18,005 nt of DNA from Candidatus Tayloriibacteriota bacterium (GCA_025353045.1 JANXRK010000032.1:1-18005), one strand, 5' to 3'; positions 1-7,102 are shown, numbered from the stretch's first letter. Notes: generated from the sequence alone by a model not told the origin. Made by a program: numbers and translations.

Positions 1-123
1 GGTGCATATCGAAAAGGTGTTCCAAACAGGCATTATTGGTTGGAAACTGCCGCCTCAGGCTTGGAACGCCATACCTCTGCGTTTTGTGCATGCATTCAGT
101 TTAACACGCCATTACTGCCATGA
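1..123 (+). CDS. Possible 3' end of a GC-rich gene (partial)
   Basis: Frame 1 is open from the window edge to a TGA at 121-123 (40 codons, ending FNTPLLP). The stretch is roughly half G+C, clearly richer than the AT-rich genes nearby, and is followed by a hairpin with a pyrimidine-rich tail. This fits the end of a small orphan gene like those at 6640-7098 and 11200-11595. The other two forward frames are also open over part of this stretch, so the frame choice is weak. No family is recognised. Confidence 0.2.
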   Translation, partial: GAYRKGVPNRHYWLETAASGLERHTSAFCACIQFNTPLLP

Positions 124-137
124 GGGGATACACGTGG

Positions 138-157
138 ATAAACGCAGGAGCGTCTAT
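138..157. terminator. Hairpin between convergent ends
   Basis: An 8-bp stem (138-145 with 150-157, one G.T pair) closes an AGGA loop. On the plus strand it is followed by a T/C-rich run (158-175), so it could end the putative gene before it. On the minus strand it overlaps the stop codon of the SGNH hydrolase but has no T-run. A bidirectional weak terminator is an inference. Confidence 0.3.
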
Positions 158-1044
158 TTATCCTTCTTTTCCTTATCGTCCTTATCTTTCTTATCCTTAT
201 CATCAGTTTTCTTATCTTTATTTAGCACTATTACGCCAGTATTAAAGAAAGTATTCGCTATTGTACTATAGCCACTCATGAGCGGGTGTACACCATCGGG
301 ACTTAAGATTCCTGCTATTGATCCTCCATTCGCTGTAAGTTGATTTTGGATTGCAGTATATAGATCAGCAAAGTATACATTCTTACCCTCTGCTTTTAAT
401 GATGTGTATAGATTAAACCAAGCAACGTTATATGCTTTGACTTGCGTATCAGTGATATATGGTGAGAAAATCTTATGAACATTTCCCATAACAAGTCTTG
501 CGTTTGGTCTATCTACAAATATCTGCTCAATCATCTTCTGTGCCTCTGTTATTGAATTCGCAATAGGAACTCCTAGGACAACATCATTTGAACCTCCCTG
601 CAAAAGAATAAGGTCTGGCTCATATGACTTTCCATAAGTTTTCCAAAGATTTGGTAATATCTCCCCTCCAAAACCACCGACAAATCCATCTCCTGGACCA
701 CCTAGATTGTTTGCATACAAACCTGCTTCGAAAGGGCCGTTACTTATAAAAGGACCGACAGCTACAAAACTTTTAAAACCAATACCCAACATCAATTTTT
801 GGAAGAAACCTCTGTAACCTCCATAACGTAGAGAAGAATCTGCCCCATCACCATTTGTAATACTATCTCCAAAGAACATTATTTTAAGAGGAGTTGTTGA
901 TGAATACTGTGAAGCATCTATAGGGCCACCCAAATCAGCTTGCTTCTTATCTTAAGCAAATGAAGTGTTTATTAAGCTAACCTGAATAAAAATAGTAATA
1001 ATAATGACTGTCAGAACGGCAAATACTTTATTTATTTTTGTCAT
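154..1044 (-). pseudogene. Secreted SGNH/GDSL hydrolase interrupted by an in-frame TAA
   Basis: The frame runs from an ATG at 1044..1042 to a TAG at 156..154. The first 30 codons give a clear signal peptide (MTKINKVF, a long Ile/Val/Leu core, ending NTSFA). The next codon is TAA (954..952). The same frame then continues for 265 codons, including a TTG at 933..931 that could act as a restart. The body has SGNH hydrolase blocks: GDSITNG (nucleophile Ser, about residue 24 from the TTG), GGSNDV (block III) and DGVHP (block V Asp/His pair), so it is probably an esterase or lipase-like hydrolase acting on surface acyl groups. The C-terminus is a low-complexity Lys/Asp tail of about 20 residues. Either this is a recent nonsense mutation, a sequencing error, or a restart gives a cytoplasmic form. 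The family call is firm; the substrate is unknown. Confidence 0.8.
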
Positions 1045-1047
1045 ACT

Positions 1048-1090
1048 AGGAATACTATTCCTTTTAAAATAAAAAACAACTATGTATACT
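1048..1090. promoter_or_regulatory. Divergent promoters of the SGNH gene and uvrC
   Basis: The 53-bp gap between the two start codons holds a -10-like TATACT at 1085-1090, 7 nt before the uvrC ATG. On the minus strand a TAGTAT (1057..1052) lies 7 nt before the SGNH ATG. The minus -10 sits inside a perfect 6-bp inverted repeat with a 3-nt centre, AGGAATACTATTCCT (1048-1062), a possible operator. There is no Shine-Dalgarno before either start, so both mRNAs are predicted to be leaderless. Confidence 0.45.
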
Positions 1091-1097
1091 ACTTAAC

Positions 1098-2321
1098 ATG
1101 ATAAGTCAAGAATTTAAAAAACTGGAATTACCTGATGCGCCTGGAGTATATTTTTTTATAGATAAAGACAAAAATATTCTTTATATTGGCCGTGCAACGT
1201 CCCTTAATGATAGAGTATCAAGCTATTTTAGAAATGATCTAATTAAAACCCGAGGACAACATATGGTCGGAATGGTAACTTTGGCAAATGCTATTGAACA
1301 TATCCAAACTGACTCTGTTCTAGAGGCAATAATTCTTGAAGCAAATGAAATTAAGAAACATTTACCTTATTTTAATACCCAGGGTAAAGATGATAAAAGT
1401 TACAATTTCGCCATCATAACAAATGAGGAATTTCCAAGAGTAGTAGTAGTTAGAAGTAGAGTTCTGGGAAAACTCAATGAAGTAGAATTGGGATATAAAA
1501 TAAAATATCAGTTTGGACCATATCCACAAGGTAATCTTTTGAAAGATGCGTTGAAGATAGTGCGTAAAATCTTTCCATTTAGAGACGAAAAAGCTAAATT
1601 AAAACATCAAGAATCTTTTTATAAATCAATCGGACTTTCTCCGAATACAGATTCACCAGAGGCAAAAAAAGAATATCAAAAAACTATTAGAAATTTAGTT
1701 TTATTTTTTGAAGGCAAAAAGGGAAAACTAATTAAAACTCTTGAAAAAGAAATGAATGCATACGCAAAAATTCAAGAATTTGAAAAAGCAAAACAAACTA
1801 GAAACACTATCTATGCACTAAATCATATTCAGGATGTTTCTTTGATAAAAAACGAAGCCAATGAATACATAGAAGGATTTAGAATAGAATCCTATGACAT
1901 AGCCCATATGTCCGGAAAAGATACTGTCGGAGTGATGACTGTCATCATAAATGGAGAAGTACAAAAATCTCAATACAAGAAATTTAAAATATCGAAAGAT
2001 GCAAATGATGATACCGCGGGACTAAAAGAAATACTAACTCGAAGATTTAATCATCCTGAATGGAAATTTCCAGATTTAATTGTGATAGATGGAGGAATGG
2101 GACAAATAAACGCTGCGAAAGAAATTGTAAAAGATATTCCAATTATATCTGTAGTCAAAAATGACGCCCATAAGCCTGACCATTTTCTTGGAGATTCCAA
2201 TTTAATAGAAAAAAATAAAAAGGAGATTCTCTTGGCAAACAGCGAGGCACATAGATTTGCAATTGCCTATCATAAGAAGGTACGGGCGAGGAACTTTTTG
2301 AAGGGATTGAATAAAAGATAA
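1098..2321 (+). CDS. uvrC: Short UvrC-type excinuclease subunit, no HhH domains
   Basis: UvrC makes the two incisions around a DNA lesion in nucleotide excision repair with UvrA and UvrB. The N-terminus is a GIY-YIG nuclease domain (GVY at 16-18, YIG at 29-31, then an Arg-rich helix). A UVR helix pair lies near residues 206-242 and normally contacts UvrB. An RNase-H-like endonuclease domain follows, and its predicted catalytic residues are kept: Asp267 in YDIAH, Asp331 in VIDGG and His392 in YHKKVRA. The protein stops right after this domain at 407 residues, against about 600 for typical UvrC, so the C-terminal helix-hairpin-helix pair is absent. No frameshift is needed, so the shortening looks native. 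Start: the first ATG, 7 nt after a -10-like TATACT, without a Shine-Dalgarno. A terminator-like hairpin follows. Confidence 0.93.
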   Translation: MISQEFKKLELPDAPGVYFFIDKDKNILYIGRATSLNDRVSSYFRNDLIKTRGQHMVGMVTLANAIEHIQTDSVLEAIILEANEIKKHLPYFNTQGKDDKSYNFAIITNEEFPRVVVVRSRVLGKLNEVELGYKIKYQFGPYPQGNLLKDALKIVRKIFPFRDEKAKLKHQESFYKSIGLSPNTDSPEAKKEYQKTIRNLVLFFEGKKGKLIKTLEKEMNAYAKIQEFEKAKQTRNTIYALNHIQDVSLIKNEANEYIEGFRIESYDIAHMSGKDTVGVMTVIINGEVQKSQYKKFKISKDANDDTAGLKEILTRRFNHPEWKFPDLIVIDGGMGQINAAKEIVKDIPIISVVKNDAHKPDHFLGDSNLIEKNKKEILLANSEAHRFAIAYHKKVRARNFLKGLNKR

Positions 2322-2354
2322 GATGTGTTAAAATTACACAAGCTTACCTCTTTG

Positions 2355-2420
2355 GGGAGAACACCTTACCGTCTGACCTCTATGCATGTTTCTCCGCATA
2401 ACTTGGTCAGCTTTTTCTTT
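2355..2420 (+). terminator. uvrC terminator with a pseudoknot-capable loop
   Basis: CTGACC (2373-2378) pairs with GGTCAG (2405-2410), and inside it ATGC (2382-2385) pairs with GCAT (2396-2399). The run CTTTTTCTTTT follows at 2411-2421, as in an intrinsic terminator. The loop holds TTTCTCC (2389-2395), which is complementary to GGAGAA just upstream (2357-2362), so a pseudoknot or an alternative fold is possible. The next promoter starts at once after the T-run. Confidence 0.6.
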
Positions 2421-2431
2421 TGCTTAAAATT

Positions 2432-2440
2432 TGCTATTCT
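2432..2440 (+). promoter_or_regulatory. Extended -10 of the sulfotransferase gene
   Basis: TGCTATTCT is an extended -10 (TGn plus TATTCT, 2435-2440). The gap to the ATG at 2447 is 6 nt, so the predicted transcript starts at or next to the start codon. No Shine-Dalgarno is present. Confidence 0.5.
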
Positions 2441-2446
2441 TCAGAT

Positions 2447-3235
2447 ATGAAAAAATACTATTTCATCTCCGGACTTCCCAGAAGTGGTTCAACATTGCTA
2501 TGTAATATCCTGGCTCAAAATCCAAAATTTCATACGACAGGGACGTCCGGAATCATGGATGTAATGTTTGGAGTTAGAAACTCTTGGAACAATCTCGTCG
2601 AATTCAAAGCATCACCAAACGATGATGGTCTGAGAAGAGTGTTAAAAGGAATTTTGGAAAACTACTATTCAAATGTCGAAAAACCAATTATTTTTGATAA
2701 ATGTAGAGGCTGGACCTCTCTCATCGAGATGGCAGAAGGTGCTTTAGGAGAAAAGATAAAGATCTTAGTTCCAGTTAGGGATTTGAGAGATGTTCTGGCA
2801 TCATTTGAAAAATTATGGAGAGAAAATTCAGCAACAAATCAGATCAGCCAGGAATCTAATAATTATTTTAAGTTTCAAACAGTTGAAGGTAGAACGGAAG
2901 TCTGGCTTCAGCCTGATCAACCCGTTGGTTTAGCATACAATCGCATTACAGATGCAATTAAAAGGGGATTAGGGGATAGAATGTTTCTAGTAGATTTCGA
3001 TGATATGACCACAAATCCAAAAGGAACTTTCAAAAAGATTTATGAATTCCTTGGTGAAGAATATTTTGATCATAATTTTGAAAATGTGGAGCAAGTGACC
3101 TGGGAAGATGACTCAGTCCATGGATTCAAAAATCTTCATGCAATACGAAGTAAAGTTGAGACAATTCCATCACGTTGGCCAAAAATTTTAGGAGCTTTTG
3201 CAGAACAGTACGGGAAATTGAACTTCTGGAAGTAG
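2447..3235 (+). CDS. PAPS-dependent sulfotransferase family protein
   Basis: Sulfotransferases move a sulfuryl group from PAPS to a hydroxyl or amine of a sugar, peptide or lipid. The N-terminus has the 5'-phosphosulfate loop GLPRSGSTLL (residues 9-18), and a later VPVRDLRDVLASF resembles the 3'-phosphate-binding strand-helix with its Arg and following Ser. Length is 262 residues, normal for the soluble family. I chose ATG 2447 rather than the in-frame TTG at 2420 because the latter lies in the terminator T-run and the -10 box lies 6 nt before 2447. The gene converges on two glycosyltransferases only 24 nt away, which suggests, but does not prove, that it modifies a glycan made by them. The acceptor is unknown, and no PAPS-making gene is in the window. 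Confidence 0.85.
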   Translation: MKKYYFISGLPRSGSTLLCNILAQNPKFHTTGTSGIMDVMFGVRNSWNNLVEFKASPNDDGLRRVLKGILENYYSNVEKPIIFDKCRGWTSLIEMAEGALGEKIKILVPVRDLRDVLASFEKLWRENSATNQISQESNNYFKFQTVEGRTEVWLQPDQPVGLAYNRITDAIKRGLGDRMFLVDFDDMTTNPKGTFKKIYEFLGEEYFDHNFENVEQVTWEDDSVHGFKNLHAIRSKVETIPSRWPKILGAFAEQYGKLNFWK

Positions 3236-3259
3236 TTTTCCACATTAGAAACACCCACA

Positions 3260-4135
3260 CTAACTAAACAATAATTTTCTTACGATCGCCTCTGGAGAAA
3301 AAAGTAGATTGGTATCATAAGGACATTCGTGAATGTTTCCCGTGATATTGTATTGCTCCAAAAACGAATCCACTCTATGCCGAAATTCTGGCTTTACGAT
3401 TGGGTATATATTTGTATGCATTTCGTATCCAAAAACCTTATGATTATTTGAAATCCAAGTAACAACGGATGGTTTTTTCAAAGCAGCAGCTGTATGTTGA
3501 GCTATCGAATCTATAAAAAGTCTTTTTTCTGAAAGTTCAACTAATGCCATTGATTCTCTGACCGAAAGATCGAGCCATTCTGCATTTTGTAGAGCAAATT
3601 GATTCTTCCTTCTCAATTGGATCGGGGTGTATCCTTTTTTCTTCATTTCTTTACAGACAATTTCAGCAATAGGTAAAGGCAAATCCCTAGACCAGGATAT
3701 AGGATATGGTTGATTTTGAGCTCCGCCATTTGTTTGGATTAAAAATATATGTTTATCGCCAATCAACTTCTTTACCTTATCAATTTCCTCATGTTTTAAA
3801 TAAATAGAGACATCTAAACTGGTACATGGGATAGAATATAGGTCACACCAAATTTGAATCAGATGTTTTTTAGAGTAAAAATAGTCTTCGTTTGAATATG
3901 GTTCAAACTTATAAATCTTCGATTTTCCTCCATGAATGTATTTTTCATACACCAAAGTAACATTTTCTGGATTTTCTATTGCAAAAACGTCAGGATTATC
4001 TAACCAAATATCTGGATATGGAGAAGCTATTATGATTCTATCATTTGGGAATTGTTTCTTTAGATTTGAAATAACAGCGGTAGCTATAATATTCTTACCC
4101 ATTCCACCAGATATATAGAAGATATGATTTTTCAT
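3260..4135 (-). CDS. GT9-like glycosyltransferase, copy B
   Basis: The 291-residue protein resembles the ADP-heptose/lipopolysaccharide heptosyltransferase family (GT9, GT-B fold). Near the N-terminus is a glycine-rich SGGMGKNIIATAV followed by a Rossmann-like half. The C-terminal half has the donor-site pattern IDSIAQHTAAALKKPSVV, where Asp, Ser and His sit in a conserved nucleotide-sugar loop. It is shorter than typical GT9 enzymes (about 350). Its ATG overlaps the stop of the upstream paralogue by ATGA (4132-4135), so translation is probably coupled and it has no own promoter. It aligns over its whole length with copy A (for example both share IWCDL and a NPDV/NPNV motif), so the pair comes from a tandem duplication. 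The donor and acceptor sugars cannot be told from the sequence. Confidence 0.75.
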   Translation of the reverse strand: MKNHIFYISGGMGKNIIATAVISNLKKQFPNDRIIIASPYPDIWLDNPDVFAIENPENVTLVYEKYIHGGKSKIYKFEPYSNEDYFYSKKHLIQIWCDLYSIPCTSLDVSIYLKHEEIDKVKKLIGDKHIFLIQTNGGAQNQPYPISWSRDLPLPIAEIVCKEMKKKGYTPIQLRRKNQFALQNAEWLDLSVRESMALVELSEKRLFIDSIAQHTAAALKKPSVVTWISNNHKVFGYEMHTNIYPIVKPEFRHRVDSFLEQYNITGNIHECPYDTNLLFSPEAIVRKLLFS

Positions 4136-5007
4136 AGATTATTAATTATTTGATCTGCGGAATAATAATCTTCGATTGGAAATGGAGTATGTAGCCTTTC
4201 ATCATCAGTTGCAAAAATTTCATTCCAATTTCCAATGTACTGACCCAATTTACTCTTTGAATCAGGAACTATATTTGTATTTAGTGGGTATCCAGAAAGA
4301 AGTGGGTCACCAGAAACCCAAAACACCACAGATTTCTTCCCCAGAGCTCCTGCTACATGTTGTGTACAAGAGTTTATAAAAAGTCGAGCATCAGAAAAAT
4401 TTATAGCACAAAAGATCTGTCTAATATCTAGATTTAAGGATTGTGCAAAGGGAAGTACGGGCTCCTTACCTGACCTAAGATGTAGTATCTGAAATCCCTT
4501 TTTATGCATTGATTCTACTACAGCGTGTGCAATCTTCGTAGGGATATCTCTATTCCAAATATATGGAATTTGTGGAAAATTTTCATGATGTGTCTGGATT
4601 ATAAATAGTGGATGAGTTGGTTTATCTAGTCCAAGCATCTTCTTTGTAACTTCCTGTTCTCTTTGAGTAAAAAATAATTGTGGTCTCGTCTTTCTATACG
4701 GAATCTTGCAAAGGTCACACCAAATCTCTATTATGTGATTCCTTTTTTGCAAAAAATCATCTGTATTATATGGATCTTGCCACAAAATCACTGAATCTTT
4801 TTCATGTACATAGTCATCATAAAAATATGGAGTATTTCCGGCTTTATATACCCTGTAGACATTTGGATTATGAAGCCAGACTTCTGGATTATTTGAAACA
4901 ACGACTATAGAGTCATGTGGATAAGCTTGTTTTAGTGAATGGACAACGGCAGTGCCTATCAAATCTTTTTCTAGAATACCAATAGAGTTAAACAGGATAT
5001 ACTTCAT
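4132..5007 (-). CDS. GT9-like glycosyltransferase, copy A
   Basis: First gene of a two-gene minus-strand operon and paralogue of the downstream gene, also 291 residues. The N-terminal NSIGILEKDLIGTAVVHSL matches the glycine-rich entry strand-loop-helix of copy B but with fewer glycines. The donor-loop equivalent reads INSCTQHVAGALGKKSVV, with Asn replacing the usual Asp, so its donor preference or activity may differ from copy B. Likely role: adding sugars to a surface glycan. A TATAAT (5019..5014) lies exactly 6 nt before the ATG, so the mRNA is predicted to be leaderless. It is divergent from ddl. Confidence 0.72.
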   Translation of the reverse strand: MKYILFNSIGILEKDLIGTAVVHSLKQAYPHDSIVVVSNNPEVWLHNPNVYRVYKAGNTPYFYDDYVHEKDSVILWQDPYNTDDFLQKRNHIIEIWCDLCKIPYRKTRPQLFFTQREQEVTKKMLGLDKPTHPLFIIQTHHENFPQIPYIWNRDIPTKIAHAVVESMHKKGFQILHLRSGKEPVLPFAQSLNLDIRQIFCAINFSDARLFINSCTQHVAGALGKKSVVFWVSGDPLLSGYPLNTNIVPDSKSKLGQYIGNWNEIFATDDERLHTPFPIEDYYSADQIINNL

Positions 5008-5013
5008 GAATTT

Positions 5014-5053
5014 ATTATACTCAATATGCGTAATTCTCCAAGTCTAGTATAAT
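5014..5053. promoter_or_regulatory. Back-to-back TATAAT promoters (glycosyltransferase operon / ddl)
   Basis: The 52-bp gap between the two ATGs carries a perfect TATAAT on each strand: 5019..5014 for the minus operon and 5048-5053 for ddl. Each is separated from its ATG by exactly 6 nt, which puts the expected +1 on the A of the ATG. The -35 regions would overlap, and neither is close to TTGACA. Confidence 0.7.
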
Positions 5054-5059
5054 ATCCAC

Positions 5060-6028
5060 ATGCATAAAACTCGAGTTGGAGTGATACGTGGTGGACCGAG
5101 TAATGAATATGGTGTTTCGCTAAAAACTGGCGCGGCTGTTCTTGCTAATTTACCTTTAGAAAAATATGAGCTCAGAGATATACTGATCGACCGTGCAGGA
5201 AACTGGCATATGCATGGTATTCCTATAACTCCACATGAAGCATTAACGCATTTGGATGTGGCTTTCAATGCATTGCATGGAAATTATGGCGAGGATGGTA
5301 AAATCCAGCACATTTTTGAAACACACGGTATACCATTTACTGGATCTGGTTCATTTGCTTCTGCAATTGGGATGAATAAAGGTCTGTCTAAAGAAATTTA
5401 TAAAAAAGAAAAAATAAAAACACCACAATCATATCTTTTGGAGTCATTATTGGATATTAGCAAAGAAGCACATAAAGTTTTAAGCATTTTCCCATTTCCA
5501 TTTATTATTAAACCAGTCTCGAGCGGATCATCGGTTGGGATAAGTATTGTTAAGAGTCTTTCTGAATTCGACAAGGCAGTTAGGGACGCATATGAGCATA
5601 GTAATACTGTTCTCGTCGAAGAATTTATAAAAGGAAAAGAGGCGACATGCGGTGTTATCGACAATTTTAGAGATCAAGAATTTTATGCTTTACCTCCGAT
5701 TGAGATCCGTCCTCACGAAGGCCGTTTTTTTGATTATGAAGCGAAGTATCAAGGAAAATCAGATGAAATTGTGCCTGGAAATTTCACAGAATCTGAGAAG
5801 CGGGAAATAGAATCATTAGCGATAGCAGCACATAAAGCCCTTGGATTGTCGCACTATTCTCGTTCCGACTTTATCATTCATCCCAAGCGAGGAATCTTTA
5901 TTTTGGAAACCAATACCTTGCCTGGACTGACCGAACAATCGCTTATTCCAAAGGCTTTAAAATCAGTGGGCGCATCACTTTCCCACTTTCTTGATCACAT
6001 TATCCAACTTGCAATAAGGGGGGAATAA
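5060..6028 (+). CDS. ddl: D-alanine--D-alanine ligase
   Basis: This ATP-grasp enzyme joins two D-Ala to make the dipeptide end of the peptidoglycan precursor, so the organism probably builds a cross-linked wall. Diagnostic motifs in order: GGPSNEYGVS (11-20, with Tyr where most Ddl have His), HGNYGEDGKIQ (about 74-84), the ATP-binding loop KPVSSGSSVGISIV, VEEFIKGKEATCGV, the omega-loop-like FDYEAKYQGKSDEIVP and the metal-binding end ILETNTLPGLTEQS. The length of 322 is normal. The start is the ATG placed 6 nt after a perfect TATAAT. The Tyr17 change sits in the first substrate loop; D-Ala-D-Lac ligases differ elsewhere, so I keep the D-Ala-D-Ala call. A small stretch with a long hairpin follows. 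Confidence 0.93.
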   Translation: MHKTRVGVIRGGPSNEYGVSLKTGAAVLANLPLEKYELRDILIDRAGNWHMHGIPITPHEALTHLDVAFNALHGNYGEDGKIQHIFETHGIPFTGSGSFASAIGMNKGLSKEIYKKEKIKTPQSYLLESLLDISKEAHKVLSIFPFPFIIKPVSSGSSVGISIVKSLSEFDKAVRDAYEHSNTVLVEEFIKGKEATCGVIDNFRDQEFYALPPIEIRPHEGRFFDYEAKYQGKSDEIVPGNFTESEKREIESLAIAAHKALGLSHYSRSDFIIHPKRGIFILETNTLPGLTEQSLIPKALKSVGASLSHFLDHIIQLAIRGE

Positions 6029-6036
6029 GGTAGAAT

Positions 6037-6146
6037 CATTACAACAAAATCGGACGAAAGCCTTGCTGGCTCACAAGATCTTTTTTCTTCAACATGTTTC
6101 AGAAAAAAGACTTCTGTGCCACGGCTTTCATCTCGATTTTGTAATG
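6037..6146. repeat. 110-nt imperfect inverted repeat before tRNA-Ala
   Basis: The whole spacer between ddl and the tRNA folds on itself. CATTACA...AAATCG (6037-6052) pairs with CGATTTTGTAATG (6134-6146) apart from a 3-nt bulge; GAAAGCC (6056-6062) pairs with GGCTTTC (6123-6129); after a small internal loop GGC/GCC and then TCTTTTTTCT (6079-6088) pairs perfectly with AGAAAAAAGA (6101-6110), closing a 12-nt loop that holds AACATGTT. No open frame explains it. It may be a MITE-like element, a structured leader RNA, or a processing signal. No target-site duplication is visible. Confidence 0.65.
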
Positions 6147-6153
6147 TTTCTTT

Positions 6154-6226
6154 GGGCTCGTAGCTCAGTTGGTAGAGCAATCGCTTTGCAAGCGAAAGGT
6201 CAGGAGTTCGAATCTCCTCGAGTCCA
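6154..6226 (+). tRNA. tRNA-Ala (anticodon UGC)
   Basis: A 73-nt cloverleaf. Acceptor GGGCTCG pairs with CGAGTCC and contains the G3.U70 pair that marks alanine tRNAs. The D-arm is GCTCAGTTGGTAGAGC, the anticodon loop TTTGCAA (TGC at 6187-6189) and the T-loop TTCGAAT. The outermost anticodon-stem position is an A-A mismatch. The discriminator is A, and no CCA is encoded, so the end must be added after transcription. A TAATGT at 6142-6147 lies 6 nt upstream and could place the transcript start at the tRNA's first base. Confidence 0.97.
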
Positions 6227-6233
6227 CAACTTC

Positions 6234-6590
6234 ATGAATGATCATCCAAAAAAACTAATTATTCCAATACTCACAGCAGTCACTGCCATTATTTCACTTG
6301 TGATCGTCTATTATTTTTATTCTAAAAAAGATGCTCCGAAATCTGAACCCGCAACTCAAACAATAAATATTAACACCGGCCATTCAAATGATGCTTTTGA
6401 TGTTAAGCCCTATGTTCTTGAAATAGATTGGCAGAGAACTGCTTATGGTGAGGGAATTGTTGGAAAGATTACAAATGGGGAATTGAAAGGAGTTGCAGTA
6501 CGAACAAAAAATAATACTGACTACTATATTATTGCGAATAATAAAGAAATTTTACTGAAAGAATACGGTTTTACGATTAAAGGAAAATAA
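6234..6590 (+). CDS. Small single-pass membrane protein, unknown function
   Basis: 118 residues from the ATG at 6234. After a short positively charged N-terminus (MNDHPKK) there is one hydrophobic segment (about residues 8-27, ending YYFYSKK), then a linker rich in Pro, Thr and Asn and a C-terminal domain of about 60 residues with alternating beta-like stretches. No family is recognised. The longer frame from 6063 runs through the tRNA and is not credible. There is no Shine-Dalgarno, and the start lies 7 nt after the tRNA end, so the gene is probably co-transcribed with tRNA-Ala. Cutting the tRNA 3' end would release an mRNA with a 7-nt leader. Confidence 0.7.
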   Translation: MNDHPKKLIIPILTAVTAIISLVIVYYFYSKKDAPKSEPATQTININTGHSNDAFDVKPYVLEIDWQRTAYGEGIVGKITNGELKGVAVRTKNNTDYYIIANNKEILLKEYGFTIKGK

Positions 6591-6597
6591 TTTATAT

Positions 6598-6636
6598 AAA
6601 AAGCGAGCCCGCAGCTTCGTGAGCTGCGGGTGCGTG
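6598..6636 (-). terminator. Strong intrinsic terminator of the minus-strand orphan gene
   Basis: CCCGCAGCT (6608-6616) pairs perfectly with AGCTGCGGG (6622-6630), with an outer AAAGC/GCTTT extension. Read on the minus strand, the hairpin ends in CTTTTTATAT, a good U-tract, directly after the stop codon at 6642..6640. On the plus strand the tail is only CTTTC, so it could also stop transcription from the tRNA unit, less surely. Confidence 0.8.
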
Positions 6637-6639
6637 CTT

Positions 6640-7098
6640 TCATTCCGGCTTGCGAATGTTGCTGGGGTCCGACGGGAGGTAAAACCTGATGTAACCTTTG
6701 CCAACCTTCTCACTTCCCGGTTCAAATAGGGCATGCCCTGAGGTAAACCTCAACTTCGCTCTCAGTATCCATCCTGCTTTTTTATTTTCAGGTTGGAAAC
6801 AATAGTCGCGATATGGGTAGGAAAACTTCGATCGAAGATCTTCTGGATTATCCAAAACCCATTTGTTAAATGTATTACCAGTGAAAGTGTCGCTAGCTGG
6901 CTTAATCAGGCACCTCCATATCCAGGCAATCCAAATTCTTGACGCTGGAGCGTCATCAACTCCAAAAGCAGCAAGTTCGCCCCTAGAGGTCGATAGACCG
7001 TCCCAAACCTGACATTGCGATCCAAAAGTAAACCTACGCAAACTCTCCTTCAGGGTGCTGGGTTCCTTATGCCAAATCATATGCCGAATGAGGCTCAT
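6640..7098 (-). CDS. GC-rich orphan protein, unknown function
   Basis: 152 residues, Trp-rich (7 Trp, including RIWIAWIWR), with no signal peptide or membrane segment and no family I recognise. Reasons to think it real: an extended -10 (TGATATACT, about 7127..7119), a full AGGAGG Shine-Dalgarno (7108..7103) 4 nt before the ATG, an uninterrupted frame, and a strong terminator at once after the stop. Its base composition is much richer in G+C than the genes on both sides, and it is the only gene here with a textbook Shine-Dalgarno. That suggests different origin or special expression. It is divergent from the membrane operon at 7162. Confidence 0.6.
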   Translation of the reverse strand: MSLIRHMIWHKEPSTLKESLRRFTFGSQCQVWDGLSTSRGELAAFGVDDAPASRIWIAWIWRCLIKPASDTFTGNTFNKWVLDNPEDLRSKFSYPYRDYCFQPENKKAGWILRAKLRFTSGHALFEPGSEKVGKGYIRFYLPSDPSNIRKPE

Positions 7099-7102
7099 AT
7101 GC

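Noticed and set aside
2..271. 89-aa forward ORF at the window start
   Set aside because: Its second half is the antisense of the SGNH Lys/Asp tail and gives a low-complexity Leu/Ser run; the first part is no better than the open frame 1.
952..954. Stop-codon reassignment as explanation for the SGNH stop
   Set aside because: Reassignment known in some Patescibacteria (Gracilibacteria, Absconditabacteria) concerns UGA, while this codon is TAA, and TAA is used as a true stop by several genes in the window.
6063..6233. N-terminal extension of the 118-aa protein back to 6063
   Set aside because: It would translate through the right arm of the hairpin and the whole tRNA-Ala gene.
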